A stretch of 64,000 nt of DNA from Faecalibacterium prausnitzii. GTDB lineage: Bacteria; Bacillota; Clostridia; Oscillospirales; Ruminococcaceae. The translations under genes were made by a program, and so were the position numbers. The notes beneath the pieces are model-generated. The model searched no databases. It was not told the origin of the DNA and saw only the letters and a list, made by a program, of their open reading frames with translations. The stretch lies in contig NZ_PRLE01000002.1 in NCBI RefSeq assembly GCF_003287495.1, forward strand, positions 248,001 through 312,000. The letters are read 5' to 3'. Positions 25,212 through 33,905 of the stretch are shown piece by piece (position 1 is the stretch's first letter; every line of letters starts with the position of its first letter).

Positions 25212-27089
25212 ATGAGAAAAAATGAGAAAATCACAGCTCTGTACGAACGACTGAGCCGTGATGACTTTGGCAAAGATGATGACCAACAGCGTGAGAGCAA
25301 TTCCATATCCAATCAAAAGGCAATGTTGGAGGAGTTCGCCGCACGGCAGGGCTTTACAAACATTGTCCATTTCACGGACGATGGCATTAGTGGTACTTGC
25401 TTTGACCGTCCCGGATTTTTAGCAATGATGAAAGAAGTGGAAGCCGGGAATGTGGAGTATTTGTGCATCAAGGACATGAGCCGCATGGGTCGTGACTATC
25501 TGAAAGTCGGTCAGATTATGGAAATCCTGCGTCAGCGTGGCGTTCGCCTTATCGCCATCAATGACGGCGTGGACAGTGCCAGAGGGGACGATGATTTTAC
25601 CCCTTTCCGCAACATTATGAACGAATACTACGCCAGAGACACCAGCCGTAAAATCCGTTCCACTTTCCAGTCCAAAGGCAAGTCCGGCAAGCACCTCACA
25701 GGCACGGTCATTTACGGCTATCTTTGGAACGAAGCCAGAGACCAATGGTTGGTTGACCCCGAAGCCGCCGAGGTGGTCAAGCGCATCTTTGCCATGACGA
25801 TTGACGGCTACGGTCCGTATCAGATCGCCAGCAAGCTGAAAGAAGAAAAAGTCCTCATTCCGTCCGCTTACCTTGCCCGGCACGGCGAGGGCGTGAACAA
25901 AAATAAGACCTTCAAAGATGTGTACGGCTGGGGTTCTTCCACCATCTGCAACATTCTTGAAAAGCGTGAATATCTGGGACACACCATCAACTTCAAGACC
26001 CGAAAGCACTTCAAGGACAAGAAAAGTCATTATGTCCCGGAGGACGAATGGACAATTTTCGAGAATACCCATGAAGCTATCATTGACCAGCAGACCTTTG
26101 ACCTTGTGCAGAAAATCCGTGGGAATGTCAGACGCTACCCGGACGGCTGGGGCGAAGCAGCTCCCCTCACAGGCTTGCTTTATTGTGCCGATTGCGGCGG
26201 CAAGATGTATGTCCACCGTACCAACAACGGCAAGCGTATTTCTCAATATACCTGTTCCCAATACAGCAAAGTCCCAGTTGGAAAGCTCTGCACGACACAG
26301 CACCGTATCAATGAAGATGTGGTACTGTCCCTTGTTTCCGAAATGCTCAAAGCTATTGCCGAGTATGCGAAGCATGACAGAGCCGAGTTTGTCCGAGTGG
26401 TGCAGGAAGCGCAGTCCAGCCAGCAGACGGCAGAGGTCAAGAAACAGCGGACACGCCTTGCCACCGCAAAGCAGAGAGTTTCCGAGCTGGAAGTCCTGCT
26501 CTGCAAAATCTATGAGGACAACATTTTAGGAAAGCTGTCTGACAGCAGATATGCCACTCTGGACGCTCAATATGAAAAGGAGCAGACCGAGCTTACCGCT
26601 GAAATCTCTGTTCTGGAAAAGGCTATCAAGAGCTACGAGAAGCACGAAAAGGACGCTGACCGTTTTATCGCTCTGATTGACAAGTATGAGAACTTCGACA
26701 AGCTGACGATTGCCATGCTCAATGAGTTTATTGAGAAAATCCTTGTGCATGAGCGTGACCGCAAGGGCAGTATTCAGACCACACAGGAGGTCGAGATTTA
26801 CTTCAATTTCGTGGGTCGTTTCGTTCCCCCTGCGTTTGGCGAAGTGGAGCTTACCCCGGAGGAATTAGAGGAAATCCGCAAGCGTGAGGAACGCAAGGAC
26901 AGGCTCCACCAGAACTACTTGAAGCGGAAAGCCAATGGTAAACAGAAAGAGTATGAGGAGCGCACGAAAGCCAAGAAAAAAGCGGAGATTGAAGCCAGAA
27001 AACAGGCAATCCGCACCGAGGATATTGCCAGAGGGGTATTTATCCCGGTGAGCAGTTTGCCGCAGCTGGGACCGAGAAAGGGAGCGTGA
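25212..27089 (+). CDS. Large serine recombinase (TnpX/TndX-like)
   Basis: This 625-residue recombinase would excise and integrate the IME through a serine-DNA intermediate. The N-terminal catalytic domain begins ITALYERLSRDDFGKDD, with the nucleophile at S15, and includes HFTDDGISGTCFDRPGF, KDMSRMGRDYLKVG and RKIRSTFQSKGKSG. The recombinase domain follows (IYGYLWNEARDQWLVDPEAAEVVKRIF), then a zinc ribbon (LLYCADCGGKMYV ... YTCSQY ... LCTT), a coiled coil, and a DUF4368-like tail. The ATG at 25212 follows AAAGGAGCG. The upstream virD4 frame is continuous with it, so some product might arise by read-through; I annotate the internal start because of its ribosome site and typical N-terminus. Confidence 0.95.
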   Translation: MRKNEKITALYERLSRDDFGKDDDQQRESNSISNQKAMLEEFAARQGFTNIVHFTDDGISGTCFDRPGFLAMMKEVEAGNVEYLCIKDMSRMGRDYLKVGQIMEILRQRGVRLIAINDGVDSARGDDDFTPFRNIMNEYYARDTSRKIRSTFQSKGKSGKHLTGTVIYGYLWNEARDQWLVDPEAAEVVKRIFAMTIDGYGPYQIASKLKEEKVLIPSAYLARHGEGVNKNKTFKDVYGWGSSTICNILEKREYLGHTINFKTRKHFKDKKSHYVPEDEWTIFENTHEAIIDQQTFDLVQKIRGNVRRYPDGWGEAAPLTGLLYCADCGGKMYVHRTNNGKRISQYTCSQYSKVPVGKLCTTQHRINEDVVLSLVSEMLKAIAEYAKHDRAEFVRVVQEAQSSQQTAEVKKQRTRLATAKQRVSELEVLLCKIYEDNILGKLSDSRYATLDAQYEKEQTELTAEISVLEKAIKSYEKHEKDADRFIALIDKYENFDKLTIAMLNEFIEKILVHERDRKGSIQTTQEVEIYFNFVGRFVPPAFGEVELTPEELEEIRKREERKDRLHQNYLKRKANGKQKEYEERTKAKKKAEIEARKQAIRTEDIARGVFIPVSSLPQLGPRKGA

Positions 27090-27093
27090 TTTT

Positions 27094-27471
27094 ATGAAAG
27101 AGTTGAAACCGAGAATCCATGAGAACGGTATGGACTATGTGTTGGTGGGCGACTACTATGTGCCGGACTTGAAGCTGCCGGAGGAACGCCGACCTATTGG
27201 GCATTGGGGACGCTTGCACCAGTCCTATCTGAAATTGCACCGTCCCATGCTTTACAACGAGCTAATTTTGTCCGGCAGGCTCCACACCGTCGTTGCCGAT
27301 CTGAACGAGCAGGCGGCAGACAGGCTGGACTTGATTATCCGGCAGATGATGAAAGCCGAGGGCGTGACCGAAGCCATGAAAGCGGAAAATCAGATGTTAT
27401 GGGTGCAGTCAATGAACTCCATCCGCTGCCGGGCAGAGGAAATCATCAAGACGGAACTAATCTACTGTTGA
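27094..27471 (+). CDS. tnpV: TnpV family transposon-encoded protein
   Basis: A 125-residue TnpV-type protein, a family carried by mobilizable transposons and ICEs of Clostridia whose role is not settled. Landmarks are YVLVGDYYVPDLKLPEERRPIGHWGRLHQSYLKLHRPMLYNELILSGRL and the end WVQSMNSIRCRAEEIIKTELIY. It starts 4 bases after the recombinase stop, with GGGAGCG at the end of that gene as ribosome site, so the two are co-expressed. A paralogue with the same pattern ([13 protein letters not shown] ... SGRL ... EIVLKELVY) is nested at 48151-48492. Confidence 0.9.
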   Translation: MKELKPRIHENGMDYVLVGDYYVPDLKLPEERRPIGHWGRLHQSYLKLHRPMLYNELILSGRLHTVVADLNEQAADRLDLIIRQMMKAEGVTEAMKAENQMLWVQSMNSIRCRAEEIIKTELIYC

Positions 27472-27484
27472 GAGAGGTAAAGCT

Positions 27485-27769
27485 ATGATTTTGGAAGCCA
27501 TGTATAATGGGGAGTTTTATCCCTGCGAGACAGTTGTACCTACATCACCGGAATACCGAAAGGCAGTCATAGCCTGTGAAAAGCTCATGGAGCAGTTGTC
27601 CCAGCGGCTCAGCAAAGAGGACTATGAGCTGGTGCAGGAACTCCGGGCGCAGACAGCAATCGCCCAATGTGAAGAAAGTGAAAGTCACTTCAAGTATGGC
27701 TTTTCCGCTGGGCTGATGTTCAGCAGGAAGCCCATGAACAAGTGCAGCAGAAGAAAGAAAAATAGATGA
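27485..27769 (+). CDS. DUF6809-like small protein
   Basis: A 94-residue protein (ILEAMYNGEFYPCETVVPTSPEYRKAVIACEKLMEQLSQRLSKEDYELVQEL, then FKYGFSAGLMFS). Proteins of this build are common small genes of clostridial mobile elements; I place it in DUF6809 from memory. The ATG follows AGAGAGGTAAAGCT. It begins 13 bases after tnpV and is closed by a hairpin at 27776-27806, so it ends the recombinase operon. Confidence 0.65.
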   Translation: MILEAMYNGEFYPCETVVPTSPEYRKAVIACEKLMEQLSQRLSKEDYELVQELRAQTAIAQCEESESHFKYGFSAGLMFSRKPMNKCSRRKKNR

Positions 27770-27775
27770 AGAAAG

Positions 27776-27810
27776 CCGCCTGAGCAGAAAGAAACTGTTC
27801 GGGCGGTTTC
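27776..27810 (+). terminator. Hairpin terminator of recombinase operon
   Basis: CCGCCTGAGCAG (27776-27787) pairs with CTGTTCGGGCGG (27795-27806), with a 7-base loop and TTTC after it; the T-run is short. Confidence 0.6.
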
Positions 27811-27900
27811 AGCATTCGCCAGTAGATTTATTCACACTCTTGTGATAAAATTTACTACAATAAAGAGCGTGATAGCACTAATTTTATGGGGGGATGCTTA

Positions 27901-29433
27901 ATGAATAGAATTTTGAAAAAATTTTTACAGCGGGGTGTCGATTTAAGTCCTGTGGGAGTTGAACTCCGTGAGGATAATACAAATTATTTTTGTACCCCAA
28001 AAGGGGCATCGGTTTTTGGATGGGCAGGGATAGATGGTATCCACTTCTGTTTCATTCGTGGATTTGGAGAGATGGTTTTCTCTGTCAGCCCCATGAATAC
28101 TTCTCCTGATTATGTTCATCCAGTAGCTGAAAATTTTACCGACTTTCTGCGGCTTATACTGGCTTGTGGTGATGTGGCGGCAGTGGAACAAGCGTGGATG
28201 TGGAACGAAGCACAGTTTGAAGCCTTTCTCAATGAAAACCCTACAACCCAGGAACAACAGCAAACTTTATCGGAAATTTCAGAGAAGATGAATTTGTTGC
28301 CTATGGAACAACCGTGGACATATATCAAAAACCTGCAATCTTCCTTTGATTACAGTCAGATTAAATACACAGAAGATTATTACGATAATGATATGACTTC
28401 AGAGGCAGAATTGGTTGCCCCTGAATGGAAGGTCTACTTTGATGGAGATTTCTGGGGACATCGAGGTAAAGACCGTGCCGGAAAAGAGATCAAGCTGGAT
28501 AAACAATTCGATTGGGCTGGATATCATTGGGTAATTCCGGCAGCTTATTCATGTAGCAAAGGACTTGTCGTTGATTTTTGTATGCGAGTTGATTCAGAAA
28601 GCATCCGTGACTTCATGAAAAAATGGAATCTGGACTGGGAAAATGACTCATGTGAAAATTTTACCCGTGAGCAACAGATGCAGATGGAATGGGAAAACCC
28701 ACTTTGTTTTAACTTCAAACCTTGCTTGAAGTTAAACGAGAAAATATTACAGACAACCCATGGCTGCGCTGTGAGCTTTAATCCTTGTCTGCCAGATGGC
28801 GTTATCAATGAGTTGGAAGCAAAATGGGCAATCGACCATTATGGGCTGGATAGTACTTATGGCTGGGTCATATGCAGAGACGTATTTCCTTGGGGAACCA
28901 AGCATCACCCTGAAATCAATAAACTTTTTCTTACAATGGAGCAGCAACCAGGACAAGTTCCAGGCTCACATTTCAAAGTTCACGCACCCGGAGATTCATT
29001 TATGTTTTCCCATCCTGTTAGCGGAATAACCCATACACTGACCGTGCAGGAAATAGAACAGCAGACAGTTCCTCAAAATAGTTTTGGTTCTGATCGCTGG
29101 ATTTATCCGACACATTATATTGCCATGAGTTATACACTTACCCCTGAACCGATGGAGAACATTTCGGTTTTTGACTGTGATGAAGGCGATAGACCGATAG
29201 AAGTTACACCAGACGATCATTCGTTCCGTCCAGTTGGCAGTAGTTCCTGTTTTGTTGTTGGTGTTATTGGTGGTGCAGATGGTCCGACAGCAGTTATATA
29301 TGGAACAAATTCACAAGAAAAACTTCATGCTGCTTGTTCTGCTCTGCACTTTGAACCGGTTGGTGATGATGTCGAGTGGCGTATCGTGTTCAATGTTACG
29401 CAGTTTGACAAAGAAACATTCCCAATTATCTAA
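27901..29433 (+). CDS. Uncharacterised IME cargo protein with GGADGPT motif
   Basis: A 510-residue soluble protein that I cannot assign to a function. ATG 27901 follows GGGGGGATGCTTA; a GTG/ATG further upstream adds only five codons. The N-terminal 110 residues (FGWAGIDGIHFCFIRGFGEMVFSVSPMN) look like a compact alpha/beta domain. The middle repeats Trp-rich text (WKVYFDGDFWGHRGKDRAGKEIKLDKQFDWAGYHWVIPAAYS). The C-terminus has VVGVIGGADGPTAVIYG, matching the GGADGPT signature of sodium-pumping decarboxylase beta subunits, yet without their membrane helices. It stands alone between the recombinase operon and the oriT-like region, closed by hairpins on both sides, the usual place for IME cargo. 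A defence or toxin/immunity role is conceivable but unsupported. Confidence 0.8.
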   Translation: MNRILKKFLQRGVDLSPVGVELREDNTNYFCTPKGASVFGWAGIDGIHFCFIRGFGEMVFSVSPMNTSPDYVHPVAENFTDFLRLILACGDVAAVEQAWMWNEAQFEAFLNENPTTQEQQQTLSEISEKMNLLPMEQPWTYIKNLQSSFDYSQIKYTEDYYDNDMTSEAELVAPEWKVYFDGDFWGHRGKDRAGKEIKLDKQFDWAGYHWVIPAAYSCSKGLVVDFCMRVDSESIRDFMKKWNLDWENDSCENFTREQQMQMEWENPLCFNFKPCLKLNEKILQTTHGCAVSFNPCLPDGVINELEAKWAIDHYGLDSTYGWVICRDVFPWGTKHHPEINKLFLTMEQQPGQVPGSHFKVHAPGDSFMFSHPVSGITHTLTVQEIEQQTVPQNSFGSDRWIYPTHYIAMSYTLTPEPMENISVFDCDEGDRPIEVTPDDHSFRPVGSSSCFVVGVIGGADGPTAVIYGTNSQEKLHAACSALHFEPVGDDVEWRIVFNVTQFDKETFPII

Positions 29434-29439
29434 AAATAC

Positions 29440-29457
29440 CCTTAGAACTCTAAGGGC
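29440..29457 (+). terminator. Short palindromic hairpin after cargo gene
   Basis: CCCTTAG and CTAAGGG pair around a 4-base loop, 6 bases after the cargo stop. No T-run follows, so termination may be partial. Confidence 0.45.
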
Positions 29458-29711
29458 GCACTTCTATACTCTCTATCGAGAGTAGTGCGTCCTGCGGAGC
29501 TTCATTCCCGGTCAGCAGAAGAAAACTGCTTGACCGAGAATGTTGCGTCACTTCGTTCCGTCAAGGTGGCTACACCCCCTTGCGCCGCTAAAGCGGCTAT
29601 CCCTTGTGGACTTGCCGTCCGCAAACAGCATAAAATGCTGTTCGCCGCCAGCAAGTTTGAAAAACTGAATACCGAAAAACTGACCGTTGACTGGTCGCAC
29701 TATGCGAAAAG
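29457..29711 (+). other. Non-coding region with nested inverted repeats, putative oriT of the IME
   Basis: The gap before the mobilisation genes has several stems. ACTCTC/GAGAGT (29468-29483) is flanked by CGCACT/AGTGCG. CATTCCCGGTCAGCAG (29503-29518) pairs with 29526-29542 apart from one bulge and one mismatch. Then come a CCGC/GCGG hairpin and CAGCATAAAATGCTG. This is the expected place for the relaxase target, just upstream of DUF3847 and MobL. The nick site cannot be fixed from one sequence. A short open frame across it lacks a ribosome site and was not annotated. Confidence 0.45.
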
Positions 29712-29726
29712 TTGACGGTCTTTTTT
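29686..29726 (+). terminator. Terminator-like hairpin before mobilisation genes
   Basis: GACCGT and ACGGTC flank an inner TCGCA-CTA-TGCGA hairpin, followed by TTTTTTT. It would stop transcripts entering from the cargo side. Confidence 0.6.
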
Positions 29727-29759
29727 TATCCCCAAAATCAAAAAAGGAGGTCAATCCCA

Positions 29760-30119
29760 ATGACAAAACCGAAAACCCTCGACCAGCTCCGAGCTGAAAA
29801 GGAACGAGCTGAGACGCAGCTTGCGCAGGAACAGCACAAGCTGGAGCGTCTGGAGAACCGAAAGAAGTATCTGGAGAAAGGCGAACGCACCAAGCGCACC
29901 CACCGCCTTTGCAATCTGGGCGGCACGGTTGAGAGCCTTGCCCCGGAGGTCAAAGATCTCACACGCACCGAAATGACAGGGCTGATGGAACAAATCTTTT
30001 CTTTGTCCGAAGTCCAGCGAGCCGTCCGTCACATGACGATTACCCACATCAGCCAAGCAAACAGAGAAAAGGAGTTGAAAGCCGATGGCACTATTTCATC
30101 TGAGCGTCACGCAGACTAA
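29760..30119 (+). CDS. DUF3847 family protein, mobilisation accessory
   Basis: A 119-residue protein with an N-terminal basic coiled coil (LDQLRAEKERAETQLAQEQHKLERLENRKKYLEKGERTKRTHRLCNLGGTVES), typical of DUF3847 proteins encoded directly before MobA/MobL relaxases in Clostridia. By analogy with MobC-type proteins it may help the relaxase bind oriT; that is inference. The ATG at 29760 follows AAAGGAGG. Its last 35 bases overlap the relaxase gene, so translation is coupled. Confidence 0.85.
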   Translation: MTKPKTLDQLRAEKERAETQLAQEQHKLERLENRKKYLEKGERTKRTHRLCNLGGTVESLAPEVKDLTRTEMTGLMEQIFSLSEVQRAVRHMTITHISQANREKELKADGTISSERHAD

Positions 30120-31581
30120 GCGAAGCGCAGGACAGTCCGCTATCGCTTCTGCTGCCTACCGAGCCGGGGAGCGATTGTATAGCGAGTATTACGGCGAATA
30201 CAGCGACTACACCCGCAAGGGCGGCGTGATCTGCTCTGACATTCTCTTGCCGTCCCATGCACCGCCAGAATACGCAGACCGCCAAACCCTATGGAACGCC
30301 GTGGAAAAAGCCGAGCGTGGAAAGAACGCCCAGCTTGCATACAGCTTTGACATTGCCTTGCAGAATGAATTTTCCCTTGAGGAAAACATCGCTCTTGCAA
30401 GGCAATTTTTATTGGAGAACTTTGTGAGCCGGGGCATGGTGGTTGACTTCGCCGTACACCAGCCAGACCGGGAGGACGGCGGCATACCCAATCCACATTT
30501 TCATGTGCTTTGCCCTATCCGCCCCATCGAGCAGAACGGCAAATGGGGGCTAAAGCAACGCCGGGTGTATGAGCTGGACGAGGACGGCAACCGTATCCGG
30601 GACCAGAACGGCGAGTTTGTTTTCAACGCCGTTCCCACTACCGACTGGGGCAGTCCCGAAACGCTGGAATACTGGCGGCAGACATGGGCGGAGCTATGTA
30701 ACGCCAAGTTTGCGGAAAAGGGGCTTGACGTTCGTATCGACCACCGAAGCTATGAGCGTCAGGGCGTGGAGCTTCTTCCCACCGTCCACGAGGGCGCAAC
30801 CGTCCGGGCAATGGAGAAGAAAGGCATACGCACCGAGAAGGGCGAGTTCAACCGCTGGATCAAGGCAACCAATGCCGTTATCCGGGACATCAAGAAGAAA
30901 ATCGCTCTCCTGTTCGATTGGATTGCCGAAGCAAAAGCAGAGCTTGCCAAGCCGCAGGCACCCGACCTTGTTTCTCTGCTGAACGCCTATTACACCCAGC
31001 GCAGAGCCGGGGCGTATTCGCAGAAAGGCAAGGTCAGCAATCTAAAGGAGATGAACGAGACTTTCAATTATCTCCGGGCAAACGGCATTTATTCCCTTGA
31101 AGATTTGGAACACCGTGTCAGCGAACACAGTGCTACCACAGAGAGCTTGAAGAAAACGCTGGACGAACAGACCGCCCGAATGAAAGCAATTAAGCAGCTC
31201 TATGACAGCTCCGCTGCTTTCCAGAGCTTGAAGCCTGTCTATGACGGCTTGCAGAAAATCAAGTTTGAGAAGCCCAGAGCCAAGTACAAGGCAGAGCATG
31301 AAACGGAACTGAAACAGTTCTACGCCGCCAGACGCAAGCTGACCGGAGAGTTCCCGGACGGCAAGGTGGATATGAAAAAGCTGACCGAAGAGTATGACGA
31401 GCTGGAACAGGCGCACAACACCACCTATGGCGAGTTTAAGACCGTCAGAGACGATTTACACCGTCTTTGGAAGGTCAAGTCATGCGTAGATACTGCCGCC
31501 CGATTTAACGAGCGTACAGAGGAACAAAAGCTCCAAAATCGACCCAAAACACGACACAAAAAGGAGGATATGACACGATGA
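30085..31581 (+). CDS. mobL: MobQ-type relaxase (MobA/MobL family)
   Basis: The relaxase nicks oriT and pilots the single strand into a mating channel. It has 498 residues. Motif I is the typical start ALFHLSVTQTKRSAGQSAIASAAYRAGERLY; the metal-binding motif III is GGIPNPHFHVLCPI, with H138 and H140. The rest (KWGLKQRRVYELDEDG, WRQTWAELCNAKFAEKGLDVRIDHRSYERQGVELLPTVHEG) follows the family closely, and the C-terminal half is coiled-coil rich. Only the IME's relaxase was found in the window; I saw none for the host ICE. The stop overlaps the next start (ATGA). Confidence 0.94.
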   Translation: MALFHLSVTQTKRSAGQSAIASAAYRAGERLYSEYYGEYSDYTRKGGVICSDILLPSHAPPEYADRQTLWNAVEKAERGKNAQLAYSFDIALQNEFSLEENIALARQFLLENFVSRGMVVDFAVHQPDREDGGIPNPHFHVLCPIRPIEQNGKWGLKQRRVYELDEDGNRIRDQNGEFVFNAVPTTDWGSPETLEYWRQTWAELCNAKFAEKGLDVRIDHRSYERQGVELLPTVHEGATVRAMEKKGIRTEKGEFNRWIKATNAVIRDIKKKIALLFDWIAEAKAELAKPQAPDLVSLLNAYYTQRRAGAYSQKGKVSNLKEMNETFNYLRANGIYSLEDLEHRVSEHSATTESLKKTLDEQTARMKAIKQLYDSSAAFQSLKPVYDGLQKIKFEKPRAKYKAEHETELKQFYAARRKLTGEFPDGKVDMKKLTEEYDELEQAHNTTYGEFKTVRDDLHRLWKVKSCVDTAARFNERTEEQKLQNRPKTRHKKEDMTR

Positions 31582-31880
31582 AAAAATACGACTGGAAGAA
31601 CGAGTACAACCCCATCCGCAGAACGGCAAAACGCCTTTTGAGCGGAGAAGCTTTGACCGATGGCAGACCGCTTTCCGACCTGATCGAGCTGGACGAACAC
31701 ACCCGGAAATGCCTTGCCTTTGAAGCCACCCTCACCGACCGCCAGATTGATATGTTGCAGGAGCTGGGCTATCTGCCTGTTATCATGAGACAGTACGGCG
31801 AGGAATGTGCGAACTGCCCCTACACGCTGGACGAGCGTGAGCATGGCATTTGCAGACGATGCGCTGTTTTCAAGAAGTAA
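31578..31880 (+). CDS. Small protein with C-terminal cysteine cluster
   Basis: A 100-residue protein starting KKYDWKNEYNPIRRTAKRLLSGEALTDGRPLSDLIELDEHTRK. The C-terminus, CANCPYTLDEREHGICRRCAVF, has two Cys-x2-Cys pairs that could bind zinc. The family is unknown to me, though the position between a MobL relaxase and a primase-like gene recurs in clostridial IMEs as I recall. It overlaps the relaxase stop by four bases and is followed by the primase gene after 11 bases. Confidence 0.75.
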   Translation: MKKYDWKNEYNPIRRTAKRLLSGEALTDGRPLSDLIELDEHTRKCLAFEATLTDRQIDMLQELGYLPVIMRQYGEECANCPYTLDEREHGICRRCAVFKK

Positions 31881-31891
31881 GGAGGACGCCC

Positions 31892-33763
31892 ATGCAGTAC
31901 ACCCAAGCACAGATCGACAGGGCAAACGCCGTCAGTCTGGAAGATTTTCTCCGCACACAGGGAGAGACGCTTATCAAAAGCGGACGGGAATACCGCTGGA
32001 AAGAACATGACAGCCTGACCGTCCGGGGAAACAAGTGGTTTCGCCACAGCCAGAGCAAGGGCGGCTATCCCATTGATTTTGTCATGGAGTTTTACGGCAA
32101 GTCCTTTCCCGAAGCTGTCCAGCTCTTAACCGGCGAAAGCGGTGAGGGACAGAGCAAAGCCAGCACAGCACCGCCCACAGCGTTTCACTTGCCCTTGCAC
32201 AACAGGACAGCCGACAGAGCAATCCAATATCTCACAGAAAGCCGAGGTCTCAACAAAACGCTTGTTGAGGCTTTTCTTCTTTCCGGGGATATTTACGAGG
32301 ACGTAAAACGGCACAATGTTGTGTTTGTCGGCAGAGACCGAAGCGGTACGCCGAGATACGCCCATGTGCGAGGAACGGCAGACCCATTCAGGCAGGACAT
32401 TGCCGGGTCTGACAAGTCCTATCCATTCCGCTATGAGGGGAACGGCAATCAGCTCTTTGTCTTTGAAGCGCCGATTGACCTGTTATCGTTCATCTGCCTT
32501 TATCCGCAAGACTGGCAGACAAGGAGCTATATTGCCCTGGGCGGCGTTTCAGGCAAAGCCCTTGACCGTTTTCTTTCTGAACGCAAGGACACCCAAAAAG
32601 TATTCCTCTGCCTTGACAGTGACACCGCAGGAAGTGAAGCCTGCTCCCGACTGGCACAGTCCATTCCCGGCGAGATCGCCGTCATTCGCCTTGTTCCGGC
32701 AAGGAAAGATTGGAACGATGTTCTCCGTCAGCAAGGGGACATTCCCAGCCGCAAATTCATAGCCGAGACAATCACGCTGCGAGAGCTGCCCACTGCCCAG
32801 CCTGTTCCCATGCTCCGCATGGCAGATGTGGAGCTTACGAGCGTGGAATGGCTATGGTTTCCGTATATCCCCTTTGGAAAGCTGACGATCATACAGGGCA
32901 ACCCCGGCGAGGGCAAGACCTACTTTGCCATGCGTCTTGCGGCGGCTTGCACCAACCGAAAGCCCTTACCCGGTATGGAGACACTTGAGCCTTTCAATAT
33001 CATCTATCAGACCGCTGAGGACGGTCTGGGCGATACCGTTAAGCCCCGGCTGATGGAAGCTGACGCAGACCTTGAACGAGTGCTTGTTATTGACGATAGA
33101 GACACGCCGCTGACCCTTGCTGATGAGCGCATCGCAAGAGCAATCCGAGAGAACAACGCAAGGCTGGTTATCATTGACCCGATGCAGGCGTTTCTGGGCG
33201 CAGATGTGGACATGAACCGGGCAAATGAAGTCCGTCCCATCTTCCGTAGTCTGGGAGACATTGCACAGGCTACCGGATGCGCTATCGTGCTGATCGGACA
33301 TCTGAACAAAGCCGCAGGAACGCAAAGCACCTATCGGGGATTAGGGTCTATCGACATTACGGCGGCAGTCCGCAGTCTGCTCTTTATCGGCAAGCTGAAG
33401 GACAGCCCCACAACGAGGGTGCTTATCCATGAGAAAAGCTCCCTTGCGCCGCCCGGACAGTCCCTTGCCTTTTCTCTGGGAGACGAGAAAGGCTTTGAAT
33501 GGATAGGAGCTTATGACATTACCGCTGACGAGCTTCTTGCCGGGACAGACACCGCCAAGACCGAGAGCAAGACCGCACAAGCGCAAATGCACATTCTGGA
33601 ACTGCTGGCAGATGGAAAGCGTATGCCAAGTGCAGAGCTGGAAAAGACGGTCAATGAGCGTGGGATTTCCTCACGCACCATGAGAACGGCAAAGAGCCGT
33701 ATCGGGGACAGGCTTGTGACCGAGAAAGACGGCACAGCATGGGTCTGCTATCTCCGAGACTGA
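31892..33763 (+). CDS. DUF3991/TOPRIM primase fused to RepA-like helicase
   Basis: A 623-residue replication protein. Residues 1-90 are a DUF3991/CHC2-like DNA-binding part (FLRTQGETLIKSGREYRWKEHDSLTVRGNKWFRHSQSKGGYPIDFV). A TOPRIM domain follows, with acidic core FLCLDSDTAGSEA near 238-250. From about 310 there is a RecA/RepA-type hexameric helicase: Walker A GNPGEGKT near 336, Walker B LVIIDPMQAFLGADVDMN, and VLIGHLNKAAGTQSTYRGLGS. A C-terminal winged helix (MPSAELEKTVNERGISSRTMR) ends it. It could prime and unwind the excised IME or complete strand synthesis after transfer. The ATG follows GGAGG. Confidence 0.88.
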   Translation: MQYTQAQIDRANAVSLEDFLRTQGETLIKSGREYRWKEHDSLTVRGNKWFRHSQSKGGYPIDFVMEFYGKSFPEAVQLLTGESGEGQSKASTAPPTAFHLPLHNRTADRAIQYLTESRGLNKTLVEAFLLSGDIYEDVKRHNVVFVGRDRSGTPRYAHVRGTADPFRQDIAGSDKSYPFRYEGNGNQLFVFEAPIDLLSFICLYPQDWQTRSYIALGGVSGKALDRFLSERKDTQKVFLCLDSDTAGSEACSRLAQSIPGEIAVIRLVPARKDWNDVLRQQGDIPSRKFIAETITLRELPTAQPVPMLRMADVELTSVEWLWFPYIPFGKLTIIQGNPGEGKTYFAMRLAAACTNRKPLPGMETLEPFNIIYQTAEDGLGDTVKPRLMEADADLERVLVIDDRDTPLTLADERIARAIRENNARLVIIDPMQAFLGADVDMNRANEVRPIFRSLGDIAQATGCAIVLIGHLNKAAGTQSTYRGLGSIDITAAVRSLLFIGKLKDSPTTRVLIHEKSSLAPPGQSLAFSLGDEKGFEWIGAYDITADELLAGTDTAKTESKTAQAQMHILELLADGKRMPSAELEKTVNERGISSRTMRTAKSRIGDRLVTEKDGTAWVCYLRD

Positions 33764-33905
33764 CAACAGGAACACGGCAAGCGTGGCAAAGACGGCAAGG
33801 TTTTTATAGATACCTTAATGTTGCCGCCTTGCCTTGTTCCCTCATACCGACATCGCCCGATGATGAACAGTCACCGGGCATTTTTCATTTACAGGAGGAT
33901 TTTGA

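Noticed and set aside
24057-27089. A true 1010-residue VirD4-recombinase fusion protein
   Set aside because: The junction matches an element end, the recombinase has its own ATG and ribosome site, and the missing half of VirD4 lies intact at the other end. I treat the fusion as a by-product of insertion.
29485-29715. 76-codon plus-strand frame before the mobilisation genes
   Set aside because: No ribosome site, composition set by inverted repeats, and position fits oriT better than a gene.
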